64,000 bases of DNA from Candidatus Gastranaerophilales bacterium (GTDB lineage: Bacteria; Cyanobacteriota; Vampirovibrionia; Gastranaerophilales; Gastranaerophilaceae): positions 1 to 64,000 of the forward strand of contig CALVAM010000007.1 of assembly GCA_944325545.1 (NCBI GenBank), written 5' to 3'. The position numbers and the translations under genes were made by a program. Each line of letters begins with the position of its first letter. The stretch's first letter is position 1. Positions 52,736 to 61,018 of the stretch are shown here, piece by piece. A model generated the notes under the pieces. It was not told the DNA's origin. It made no database searches and was given only the letters and a program-made list of their open reading frames with translations.

Positions 52736-54322
52736 ATGAAAAAGACAATTGAAAAAAAAATAAAAAAAAATAAAAATAATAAAGTGTTTGATCAAATTGA
52801 AAGGTGCCGCTTAGATTTACAAAAGGATCCAACAAATCCAAACTTACATGTTAGGTTAGGCGATTTGTACTTAAAGTGGCATTTAGACATATTCAATGCC
52901 TGTCAATATATAGATGAAGCAATAACTGAATATCAACTTGCAATGGAATCCTTAATTGATTCCTATGAGATATTATATAAGTTAGGAGTAGCTTTTTATC
53001 ATAAAGGAGATTTAGATAAAGCTATAAATTATTTTACTCTTGCATTAGAAAAGAAAAATAATTATTATGAAGCTTATTATATGTTGGCAGAAACTTTTGT
53101 TAAAAAAGCACATTTTACAGATGCTATAGATGCAGCGGAAGCAGCAATTATATGTTCTAAATTAAAATCCTCAAGTTCTCATTATTTGTTATACAAATTA
53201 TATGATGCATCTTCTTTTAAAAATTCAAAAACTAAAATTAAAGCTTTTTGTGAAAGATTTTTAGCGTTTTTATTATTACCGTTTGATAAAATTGCAAAAC
53301 AAAATATAATAAAGAATATATTTTATTTAAGATTTTTACCGTTATTTTTAAAAGGATTTTATGAAATTCAAATTAAAGATTATGGGAAAGCAATAGAGTT
53401 ATATAAAAATGCAATTGAGTCTGCTCCTGGATTTGCTCCTTTATATTGTGTACTTGGGGATATATACTTATCGACAGGATATTTTGAAGATGCAATTACA
53501 GAATATAAAATGGCAATTTGGCTAGATTCTTTTAATATAGCTGCTTATAGGCATTTATGTAGAGCTTATGAAGAACAAGGCGATTATAATCAAGCAATTG
53601 AAATTTATAATAAATTAATAGCAATGGCTCCAAATATTCCTGATTTATACTCAAATTTAGCTAATATTTATTATATAAAAGGAGATTTTGATTCTGCAAT
53701 AACAAACTATCAAACTGCAATAACATTAAATCCTAATAAAACTTGGACAAGTGTAATTGCTCAAACTATGGGATTTGTTTATCAAGAAAATAAATCTGAT
53801 CCGGATGCTGCTATTTCTGCTTATCAAACTGCATATGTATTAACTCCTGAAGATATTGATATTTATGTAAACTTAGGTAGTGCTTTTTATGATAAAGAAG
53901 ATTATGCAAATGCTTTGTCTGTTTATAGAAAAGCTCTAGAATTGCAGCCTCATAATCCCAAAATACATTGTAATTTAGGATTTTTATATTGGGGTAAAGG
54001 TGATACAGAAGAAGCAATTAAATCTTATGAATTAGCAATTAAATATAATTCAAAATATGATATAGCTTATAATAATTTGGGAGTTATTTATTTAGATGAT
54101 TTGGGTAAAGTCAATAAATCAATTGAATTATTTAAAAAAGCTGTAGCTTCAAATCCAAATTATGCACTCGCACACTTTAACTTAGCACGTGCAACATCTA
54201 TAGTTGGGGATAAAGTTGAAGCGGCAAAATTGTATCAAACAGCTCAAGATATAAATAAAATAACTCAAGAAATTGATCCTAGAGATATTGCAGATAAAAT
54301 TAGCGAATTATTTGAGTCTTAA
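52736..54322 (+). CDS. TPR-repeat protein
   Basis: This 528-residue protein starts with a very basic coil (KKTIEKKIKKNKNNKVFDQI) and then carries about ten 34-residue TPR units from residue 30 on. Clear copies are VAFYHKGDLDKAINYFTLAL (about 83-102), CVLGDIYLSTGYFEDAITEY, HLCRAYEEQGDYNQAIEIYN, NLANIYYIKGDFDSAITNYQ, NLGSAFYDKEDYANALSVYR and NLGFLYWGKGDTEEAIKSYE. A looser helical stretch (about 140-200) interrupts them. There is no signal or membrane segment. TPR arrays hold protein complexes; partner unknown. It is coupled to the PilZ-like gene by a 9-bp gap. Confidence 0.9.
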   Translation: MKKTIEKKIKKNKNNKVFDQIERCRLDLQKDPTNPNLHVRLGDLYLKWHLDIFNACQYIDEAITEYQLAMESLIDSYEILYKLGVAFYHKGDLDKAINYFTLALEKKNNYYEAYYMLAETFVKKAHFTDAIDAAEAAIICSKLKSSSSHYLLYKLYDASSFKNSKTKIKAFCERFLAFLLLPFDKIAKQNIIKNIFYLRFLPLFLKGFYEIQIKDYGKAIELYKNAIESAPGFAPLYCVLGDIYLSTGYFEDAITEYKMAIWLDSFNIAAYRHLCRAYEEQGDYNQAIEIYNKLIAMAPNIPDLYSNLANIYYIKGDFDSAITNYQTAITLNPNKTWTSVIAQTMGFVYQENKSDPDAAISAYQTAYVLTPEDIDIYVNLGSAFYDKEDYANALSVYRKALELQPHNPKIHCNLGFLYWGKGDTEEAIKSYELAIKYNSKYDIAYNNLGVIYLDDLGKVNKSIELFKKAVASNPNYALAHFNLARATSIVGDKVEAAKLYQTAQDINKITQEIDPRDIADKISELFES

Positions 54323-54340
54323 TTTTTTTCATATTATAAT
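54312..54340 (+). promoter_or_regulatory. Promoter of the uridine-kinase-like gene
   Basis: TTGAGT (54312-54317) and TATAAT (54335-54340) are 17 bp apart. The -35 box lies in the end of the TPR gene. The ATG is 23 nt downstream. Confidence 0.7.
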
Positions 54341-54363
54341 ATTAGAATATCGGAATTAGAAAT

Positions 54364-55245
54364 ATGTTAGAAGATGATATAAATGGGATTTCCCACTTAA
54401 TAAAAAAGGAATTAAGTTCCTCAGATAAAATATTAAAACCTGATTTTAATCAAAAAACAGGAAGAGAATTACTTGCATTTTATCTACAATCAAAGTTTAA
54501 ACAAGTATTAGCATATGATGCAAAAGCTGAAGAACCTATATTTGTAGAAGTTAGATATGATTTTATACAAAAATTTTCAAGAAGACTTATTCAAAACCCT
54601 GCTAAAAGAATTATGATAGGAATAACCGGAGAATCTGCATCAGGAAAATCCACTATTTGTAAAGAAATACAAAATGTCATTACAAAATTTAATATGCCTG
54701 TAACAATATTAACTACTGATAATTATTTTAATGACATTTCTGAATTAATTAAAGAATATGGAACATTTGATAATTTGAGAGATAATGGATATGATGTAGA
54801 CTCTCCAAATAGTTTCCAATTAGATGTTTTAAAAGAAGATTTAGATAAAATCTCACATGGAGAAGATATTTATTCTCCAGAATATCTTTTAAATGGTACA
54901 GGAGTTTCTGTTCCAAAAGCCAAATTTGTTCCTTCAAATAAAATTATTGTTGTAGAAGGAATGGCTTCAATGTTTGGTGAAAATAAAGATATTTTTGATA
55001 TTAAAGTTTATGTTGAAACTGATATAGAGTTAAGAAAACAAAGATTTTTAACAAGAGCTTATACAGAACGAAACCAGGATCTTGAGAATGCTAAAAAACA
55101 CTGGGAATATATCCTAGGGGCAGGAGAAAAGTATGTCAAACCTTACAGAAATGATGCTGATATAATTATTAATGGTGATACTAATTTAGCATATTTCTCT
55201 CAAATTTTAGAATACATTCATACTATTACCAACAACTTCACTTAG
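54364..55245 (+). CDS. Uridine kinase / phosphoribulokinase-like protein
   Basis: This 293-residue protein has a P-loop ITGESASGKSTICKEI (87-102) and a kinase core of the uridine kinase/phosphoribulokinase family: TTDNYFNDISEL after the P-loop, VVEGMASMFGENKDIFDIKV and a basic RKQRFLTRAY. An N-terminal helical extension of about 80 residues is not part of the usual kinase. The substrate could be uridine, cytidine or another small alcohol. A weak GGA ribosome site precedes the ATG. The last 39 bp overlap the convergent FAD gene. Confidence 0.8.
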   Translation: MLEDDINGISHLIKKELSSSDKILKPDFNQKTGRELLAFYLQSKFKQVLAYDAKAEEPIFVEVRYDFIQKFSRRLIQNPAKRIMIGITGESASGKSTICKEIQNVITKFNMPVTILTTDNYFNDISELIKEYGTFDNLRDNGYDVDSPNSFQLDVLKEDLDKISHGEDIYSPEYLLNGTGVSVPKAKFVPSNKIIVVEGMASMFGENKDIFDIKVYVETDIELRKQRFLTRAYTERNQDLENAKKHWEYILGAGEKYVKPYRNDADIIINGDTNLAYFSQILEYIHTITNNFT

Positions 55246-56469
55246 ATATTTAGCAAGACCTTCTCCCATAGAAAAACAAGAAGGAATTATCCTAAGAGCA
55301 GCTTGTGCTTCAAAATCTGCTGAAATACATCTACCTATAACAAATAAATTATCTTTAACTATCAGAGATTCTATTGGTAGTTGATATTCTCTATAAACTT
55401 TTTCTAGAGTTGAACTGTCTTTTTTATTTGAATGTACATCAATAGGGTAATTTGAAATTACGACAGGATTTTTAAATTTTTTACCAGTTCTTAAATCTTC
55501 TGCTGTATAAATATATCTTCCTTTTACTCTATTAGAGACCCTTACTCCTAAAGAGTTTGCAATAGATGAAATGTAAGCTTTTTCAAATCCTCTCAAGTAT
55601 TTTTTACAAAAATTTGAAAGTCTTAAGATACTTGCTCGGCCTTCTATATAAGGATTTTGAGGACTACTTAGAAGCCTTGGACAATTAAACGCAATAGAAT
55701 CAGGAGTTCCAGCGACTGAAAATATTTGAAAATAGTTAGAATCCTCTTCTGTAATGACGCCATCTTCTATAGCACGCTTAAATAAAGGCTTTAAAGCCCA
55801 ATTAACATTGTTATCCCAAGTATAAGCAGTAGATAAGTAGATATTTCCATTAATTTCACAACAGGTAGAAACATTTCTATCTTTATCAAACTCCATTATC
55901 CATTGAGAAAATTCTTTTGTATTTACCCCAGACATTATAAATCTTAAATTAGTTGGTTGTAATTTTTTTTCTAAAAATTCACAATTTAATTTTTCACAAA
56001 TTTTTGCATCGCCTGTTGCATCTACTAGATACTTCGTTTCGATATGTACTAATAAATTATTACTCTTCAGTTGAAAATTATTACTACATATCGTAACGGT
56101 ATATGACAATAAATTTTCTTCTATTATTTCTATATTAGATTCAAATAAAATTTCTACATTTACATCACACAACATTTTATCTAAAACTATTTTGGTTAAT
56201 TCTGGGTTAAACCAACCTTTATTACCATCTATATAAGTAATCGCACCTTTTAAATTAGCTAATTCTTCGTATAACTTGTTAAAAAAATCATTATTAATTG
56301 AATTCTCGGAAGTTTTCATAGCCGGAATAACAAGAGATGAAGTAATGGAACCACCTAAAAAAGAGTTTTTTTCTACTAATAAAACTTTTAAGCCTAATTT
56401 CCCTGCAACATAAGCACACGCACAACCAGCAGTTCCTCCACCAACAATAACTAAATCATATTTATTCAT
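55207..56469 (-). CDS. FAD-dependent oxidoreductase
   Basis: This 420-residue flavoprotein begins with the dinucleotide fold LVIVGGGTAGCACAYVAGKL (about 6-25) and VLLVEKNSFLGGSITSSLVI, and ends with DNLFVIGRCISADFEAQAAL and a second FAD-contact segment. It belongs to the FAD_oxidored group whose members often have unknown substrates. KYLVDATGDAKICEKLNCEF contains the usual ATG(D) turn. A GGGGTGAT ribosome site precedes the ATG. Three AAGGGGT words lie just upstream, between it and the MnmC-like gene, with a 20-bp gap; the two are probably co-transcribed. Confidence 0.85.
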   Translation of the reverse strand: MNKYDLVIVGGGTAGCACAYVAGKLGLKVLLVEKNSFLGGSITSSLVIPAMKTSENSINNDFFNKLYEELANLKGAITYIDGNKGWFNPELTKIVLDKMLCDVNVEILFESNIEIIEENLLSYTVTICSNNFQLKSNNLLVHIETKYLVDATGDAKICEKLNCEFLEKKLQPTNLRFIMSGVNTKEFSQWIMEFDKDRNVSTCCEINGNIYLSTAYTWDNNVNWALKPLFKRAIEDGVITEEDSNYFQIFSVAGTPDSIAFNCPRLLSSPQNPYIEGRASILRLSNFCKKYLRGFEKAYISSIANSLGVRVSNRVKGRYIYTAEDLRTGKKFKNPVVISNYPIDVHSNKKDSSTLEKVYREYQLPIESLIVKDNLFVIGRCISADFEAQAALRIIPSCFSMGEGLAKYLSEVVGNSMNVF

Positions 56470-56489
56470 CTATCACCCCTTGTTTACCC

Positions 56490-57848
56490 CTATTTACCCC
56501 TTGTTTTTATATATTTTGAAGAACTCATTAAGTTACTATGCCTATATTCATATTCTCTTAATTCTAAAATGTCTTTTTTACTAAAAGATAAATTAGGATC
56601 ATGATATGGTATTCCTGCTTTAGTATTACATAATCCAATTTCATAAGAATTAAGCGGATATTTAATTTTTGATTTATCTTTAGAAGCAATTGTACCTACA
56701 AATTTATTTAATTTTTCATTATAAATTTTTCCTACATAAAATTTATTTTCTAATAATGTATTTCTAACCTGAACCGAATTTGAATAAGTTAAAAGCACAC
56801 CTGTTGGAGAAAGTTTTTTGTATAATTCAGCAATAAATTCAACAGACCAAAGCTGAGGAGCTTTTGTATAAGTAAAAGCGTCTAGGAACATGCAGTCATA
56901 TTGCTCATTTAAATTAAGAATAGTCTTTCGAGCATCATTTATATAAAAATTAACGTTAAAGAGGCTCTCAGCAGTCTTAAAATTGACATTTTTATCACGA
57001 AACGATAAATAGTAATAATATATATTATGTAAGAAGACGGATAAAACTGTATATATGGATAAATTATATCCCCAAAATTGATTAAATTTTGCATATTTTA
57101 TCAGAGTCTTATCAAAAAAACGTCTATTTTTACTTTCAGAAAGTATTTTTTTTAGATCTTTAGATGGATAGTTTTCTGATAAGTATTTTGAAAGTGAATT
57201 TATTAAAATATAATTTACATAAGGATGCAACTTATATTCTTTATCGATTTTCATTTCATTAAATTTTATATCCAAAAGTTCATTAATTTCATTTCTATTT
57301 TTTAAACGGATATTTGTATAAAACTTATTAAAACTTAATTTTAAATTATTATAAAATTCAAAACAGTCGAATATGGGAGGTATAAATTTATTAAAAATTT
57401 CATCAGCAGTTTTAATTGTTTTAAAAAAAGGAGATAGTTCTACTAACTCAGAATTAATTTCTAAACAATCAATAAACATTTTTTTATTACTATCTATCGT
57501 ATCGTTAGATAATGATAACTTTTTTTGTTTTTTATTGAATAATTTATCGACACATATCGAAACGATATTATAAGTTTTTATAAAAATTTTTTTTAAAAAA
57601 ATTTTTTTGTTAATTTTATAATTTTGAATATAAAAACTCATCAAAGCTTTTGTATTATATCCAATACCATAACAAATATCTAGAACTCTAATATTATTTT
57701 TATCAATATCACTTAATTCTGATGGAATAACAAATTTTTCCCAAGCTTCAGTTAATGCTCCAAACTTAGAATGAAAAACATCTTTATCAGAGTAAGAATA
57801 GAGCCCAATAGACCCATCTTGTGTAAAATATGGTTCATAATCCCTCAT
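56490..57848 (-). CDS. MnmC2-like methyltransferase with a long insert
   Basis: This protein of about 452 residues has the ends of an MnmC-type tRNA-modifying methyltransferase. YFTQDGSIGLYS and DVFHSKFGALTEAWEKFVIP come first, then the SAM-binding LDICYGIGYNTKAL (56-69). DAFTYTKAPQLWSVEFIAEL (323-342), LLTYSNSVQVRNTLLENKFY and GTIAS follow. Between them (about 75-290) is a Lys/Asn/Tyr-rich helical insert not seen in ordinary MnmC. MnmC finishes the mnm5 group on wobble uridine in some tRNAs. I start it at ATG 57848, 7 nt after a -10 box; the in-frame TTG at 57884 is in the -35 box. Confidence 0.8.
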   Translation of the reverse strand: MRDYEPYFTQDGSIGLYSYSDKDVFHSKFGALTEAWEKFVIPSELSDIDKNNIRVLDICYGIGYNTKALMSFYIQNYKINKKIFLKKIFIKTYNIVSICVDKLFNKKQKKLSLSNDTIDSNKKMFIDCLEINSELVELSPFFKTIKTADEIFNKFIPPIFDCFEFYNNLKLSFNKFYTNIRLKNRNEINELLDIKFNEMKIDKEYKLHPYVNYILINSLSKYLSENYPSKDLKKILSESKNRRFFDKTLIKYAKFNQFWGYNLSIYTVLSVFLHNIYYYYLSFRDKNVNFKTAESLFNVNFYINDARKTILNLNEQYDCMFLDAFTYTKAPQLWSVEFIAELYKKLSPTGVLLTYSNSVQVRNTLLENKFYVGKIYNEKLNKFVGTIASKDKSKIKYPLNSYEIGLCNTKAGIPYHDPNLSFSKKDILELREYEYRHSNLMSSSKYIKTRGK

Positions 57849-57855
57849 AAACCTT

Positions 57856-57884
57856 ATTATAACAGCATTTAAGCCATATTGCAA
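57856..57884 (-). promoter_or_regulatory. Promoter of the MnmC-like gene, leaderless type
   Basis: On the minus strand TTGCAA (57884-57879) and a perfect TATAAT (57861-57856) are 17 bp apart. The -10 box ends 7 nt before ATG 57848. Confidence 0.75.
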
Positions 57885-57891
57885 GGATATT

Positions 57892-57921
57892 TTGACTTTT
57901 AACTTTTAAAAAGTATATAAT
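57892..57921 (+). promoter_or_regulatory. Promoter of the exported HExxH gene
   Basis: TTGACT (57892-57897) and TATAAT (57916-57921) are 18 bp apart, back to back with the minus-strand promoter. The ATG is 22 nt downstream after a GAGGATAGAGG ribosome site. Confidence 0.75.
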
Positions 57922-57943
57922 ACTATAATAAGAGGATAGAGGT

Positions 57944-58612
57944 ATGAAAAAACAATTATTATTAGCTTTAATACTACTATTATTAGGACTTTCAGCTAAT
58001 GCTAAGAGCTATATTGAAGTTCCTTCTAATGTTGAATTGCCTAAAAAATATACCCAAGAGTACATAGATAGTATATCTGAGGAGTACAAAGATATTTCAG
58101 ATGAACAAATTTTTCATGTAGCGTTAGACATGCTTAAAGATACTTCAGGTGAATTTTCAAGGAAGGCCCTCTTAGGGTACAATGTTACCCAAAAGCCTGT
58201 AAAAGTAATGTTTAAAGACTTATCTGAAATAAATGAAGCTTATTCATCATTTGATGCTGTAGGATGGAAAAAAAGAGGAAAATTATATGTATATATAAAT
58301 CCTAAACATGAATATGCACCTCCTGGAGCATTAGCAGCATTGCTAGCCCATGAAGCTTTACACCAAGACGAGTACAATTCTTTAAGTGAGGAGACTTACG
58401 CTTGGACAATGGAAGCTGTTGTATGGACAGAAATTTTAAAAAGATATCCGGAGTCTAATAATTTAGAATCAGCTCTCGTTACAAGAGAAAATATATTAAA
58501 GCAATTACTAGAAAAAGGAAATCATACAAATAAATACATAAAAAAGACAGTATACGCAAATGAAGGATACAAAAATTTACCATTAACATCACCAGGATTT
58601 AGCAATCAATAA
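57944..58612 (+). CDS. Exported HExxH metallopeptidase-like protein
   Basis: This 222-residue protein has a signal peptide (1-20, LLLLGLSANA) and a zinc site LLAHEALHQDEYNSLSEET (133-151; H136, E137, H140, with Glu149 or Glu150 as a possible third ligand). The preceding region (VGWKKRGKLYVYINP) is beta-rich. It resembles no family I can name beyond the HExxH motif, but the motif, signal and length fit a small secreted peptidase. A strong promoter and ribosome site precede it. It lies divergent to the MnmC-like gene and 71 bp before ctpA. Confidence 0.75.
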   Translation: MKKQLLLALILLLLGLSANAKSYIEVPSNVELPKKYTQEYIDSISEEYKDISDEQIFHVALDMLKDTSGEFSRKALLGYNVTQKPVKVMFKDLSEINEAYSSFDAVGWKKRGKLYVYINPKHEYAPPGALAALLAHEALHQDEYNSLSEETYAWTMEAVVWTEILKRYPESNNLESALVTRENILKQLLEKGNHTNKYIKKTVYANEGYKNLPLTSPGFSNQ

Positions 58613-58648
58613 AAAATTATAATAACCTATTTGATGTATTAGTGGATA

Positions 58649-58677
58649 TTGATAATACAATATTCTTGATGTTAAAT
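58649..58677 (+). promoter_or_regulatory. Possible promoter of ctpA, leaderless type
   Basis: TTGATA (58649-58654) and TTAAAT (58672-58677) are 17 bp apart, and the -10-like box ends 6 nt before ATG 58684. The -10 is only a partial match. Confidence 0.4.
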
Positions 58678-58683
58678 ATTTGT

Positions 58684-59934
58684 ATGAAGAAGAAGTCTTT
58701 ATTAATCTTTATACTTTCAATATTAATTTTAGTAATTTTTAATAAAATATTTTTATCAACATTTACTAAGACCAATGCTTTTTTTGCAAATCAAGCATTA
58801 ATAAATAGAGAAGAGGTTTCATCTCAAAAGCTTTTTGATAAAACTTGGAAAATAATAAGTAAAGAATACTATGAACCAACTTTAAATCATCAAGATTGGC
58901 TAAGATGGAAAAATAGATATCAAGGTAAAATTAAAACAGATGAAGATGCAAAAGTTGCTATAGATACGATGATAGCGAGTTTGGATGAACCATATACAAG
59001 ATTTATGAATAAAAAAGAATTTGAAGATTTAACCTCTTCAATAACTTCAAAAATATATGGAATAGGAGTTAACATCTATTCAAATGCAGGTAAAATAGAA
59101 GTTTTCAATGTAATACCTGCAACACCAGCAGACATAGCACAACTTAAACAAGGTGATATTATTACGGCTGTAAATGGCAAAGATATTAGTGGCATGAACG
59201 TTTCAGAAGTTGCTGCATTAGTTAGGGGTCCTGAAAATAGTGTTGTTGAGCTAACTATTCTTAGAAAAGACAAAAAGTTGACTAAAAAAATTAAAAGAAA
59301 AGAAATCAAAATAAAAACAGTAAAAAGTTCTATGCTAGATAATCATATTGGTTATATACAAATCTTAAGTTTTATGAGCGGAGCTACTCCTAATGAATTT
59401 GTAGAAGCTTTAGAAAATACTCAAAAAGCTGATTCGCTTATATTGGATTTAAGAGGTAATACTGGCGGATTACTTGATAACGCAGTTTTTATAGCAGATA
59501 TGTTTATTAACGAAGGGACAATTGTCGATATTATTTATAGAAATGGTTATAGAAAATCAATTAAAGCTCAAGATGAACATTTATTAATGGATAAACCCAT
59601 TGTTGTTCTTGTAAATGGTGCAAGTGCAAGTGCTAGTGAAATACTATCAGGGGCTCTTAAAGATTATCACAAAGCAACTCTTGTAGGTAGAAAAACTTTT
59701 GGAAAAGGTTTAGTTCAAAAAGTAGTTCCGCTCCCTAATCAAACAGGAGTAAATATAACAATTGCACGCTATTTAACACCAAATGGAACAGATATCAACA
59801 AATTAGGTATAAAACCTGATATTGAGATTGGTAATGAATTTGAATTTTTTATTGATAATAAAAAAGATGTACAACTTGAAAAGGCAAAAGATATATTAAA
59901 CAATGAAACAAGAATTAAAAAAGCTGAAAGATAA
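58684..59934 (+). CDS. ctpA: Carboxyl-terminal processing protease (S41)
   Basis: This periplasmic serine protease of about 416 residues has an N-terminal membrane anchor/signal (1-21), a PDZ domain (about 105-200, YGIGVNIYSNAGKIEVFNVI and IITAVNGKDISGMNVSEVAA) and an S41 catalytic domain. The Ser-Lys-Gln triad fits S316 (NGASASASEI), K341 and Q345 (FGKGLVQ). CtpA removes short C-terminal tails; in phototrophs it matures D1, but without photosystems it must act on other envelope proteins. I start it at ATG 58684 (MKKKSLLIF); an upstream in-frame start at 58642 would put residues before the anchor. bioF starts inside its 3' end (32-bp overlap). Confidence 0.93.
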   Translation: MKKKSLLIFILSILILVIFNKIFLSTFTKTNAFFANQALINREEVSSQKLFDKTWKIISKEYYEPTLNHQDWLRWKNRYQGKIKTDEDAKVAIDTMIASLDEPYTRFMNKKEFEDLTSSITSKIYGIGVNIYSNAGKIEVFNVIPATPADIAQLKQGDIITAVNGKDISGMNVSEVAALVRGPENSVVELTILRKDKKLTKKIKRKEIKIKTVKSSMLDNHIGYIQILSFMSGATPNEFVEALENTQKADSLILDLRGNTGGLLDNAVFIADMFINEGTIVDIIYRNGYRKSIKAQDEHLLMDKPIVVLVNGASASASEILSGALKDYHKATLVGRKTFGKGLVQKVVPLPNQTGVNITIARYLTPNGTDINKLGIKPDIEIGNEFEFFIDNKKDVQLEKAKDILNNETRIKKAER

Positions 59935-61018
59935 AGGACAATTTAGACAAATCCCCAATATAGAAGCAAAATCTGACGGAAAAATTGTAATTGACGGGAG
60001 AGAATATATAAATTTTGCTTCAAATGATTATTTAGGAATAAGTACAAAATATGATTTAGAAAAAGAGTTTTTAAGTCAAGCGAGATCGGCTTTATCAACG
60101 GCTTCAGCAAGGCTTTTAACAGGATCTTCTACTGAATATAAAAATTTGGAAAATACAATTGCAAAACTTTTTAATAAAGAGGCTGCTTTAATATTTAATA
60201 CCGGTTATCAGTGTAATTTAGGAGTTATCTCAGCTATAATAAATAAAGGAGATGTTGTTTTTTCTGATAAATTAAATCACGCAAGTATCATTGATGGTAT
60301 GCAGCTTGCAAAAGGAGATTTTTATAGATATAAACATTTTGATTATGATAATCTTGAAAAATTATTAAAAGAAAAAAGAGGAGAATATAATAGAGCCTTA
60401 ATAGTTTCAGAATCAATATTTAGCATGGATGGAGATATAGCTGATATTGATAAATTAATAGAACTTAAGAAAAAATATAATTGTTTACTTATGATAGATG
60501 AGGCTCACGCTTTTTCTTGTATGGGCGAAACTTTAGCCGGAATTTCTTATAACAAAGACGTTGATATCATTACAGCAACATTTGGGAAAGCTATAGGCTC
60601 ATTTGGAGCATTTTGTGTTTCTTCTAAAGAAATAATTGATTATCTTATTAATAAAGCACGCTCTTTTATATTTTCAACATCAATTCCACCGTTAAATATT
60701 GCTTGGTCTAATTGGATTTTAACTGAAAAACGAGACTTTTTAATTTCACAAAAAAATAAATTAAATAATTTAGTAAAAGATGTGCATAATCTTTTAAATA
60801 ATAAGGGAATTTACACGGTATCAAACTCTCAAATAATACCAATAATAATTGGCTCTAATGATGATACAATAAAAATTTCAGAAAAACTTAAATCAGAAGG
60901 ATACTATATCCCCGCAATACGTCCTCCAACAGTACCGGAAGGGTCTTCAAGATTAAGAATTTCTCTAACTGCTGATTGTAAATTAGAAGATTTTGAAAAA
61001 GTTTTAGATATTATTTAA
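59903..61018 (+). CDS. bioF: 8-amino-7-oxononanoate synthase
   Basis: BioF joins pimeloyl-thioester and alanine in biotin synthesis. The 371-residue PLP enzyme has YINFASNDYLGIST (about 35-48), RLLTGSSTEYKNLEN, DKLNHASIIDGMQLAKG, LMIDEAHAFSCMGETLAG and the PLP Lys in TFGKAIGSFGAF (K229), then FIFSTSIPPLN. The end, AIRPPTVPEGSSRLRISLTA, favours BioF over glycine C-acetyltransferase (Kbl). It overlaps ctpA by 32 bp, and its stop overlaps that of the convergent dxr by 4 bp. Other bio genes are not in view. Confidence 0.92.
   Translation: MKQELKKLKDKGQFRQIPNIEAKSDGKIVIDGREYINFASNDYLGISTKYDLEKEFLSQARSALSTASARLLTGSSTEYKNLENTIAKLFNKEAALIFNTGYQCNLGVISAIINKGDVVFSDKLNHASIIDGMQLAKGDFYRYKHFDYDNLEKLLKEKRGEYNRALIVSESIFSMDGDIADIDKLIELKKKYNCLLMIDEAHAFSCMGETLAGISYNKDVDIITATFGKAIGSFGAFCVSSKEIIDYLINKARSFIFSTSIPPLNIAWSNWILTEKRDFLISQKNKLNNLVKDVHNLLNNKGIYTVSNSQIIPIIIGSNDDTIKISEKLKSEGYYIPAIRPPTVPEGSSRLRISLTADCKLEDFEKVLDII

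Noticed and set aside
59903-61018. Glycine C-acetyltransferase (kbl)
   Set aside because: The C-terminal IRPPTVPEGSSRLR pattern and the absence of a neighbouring tdh favour bioF.
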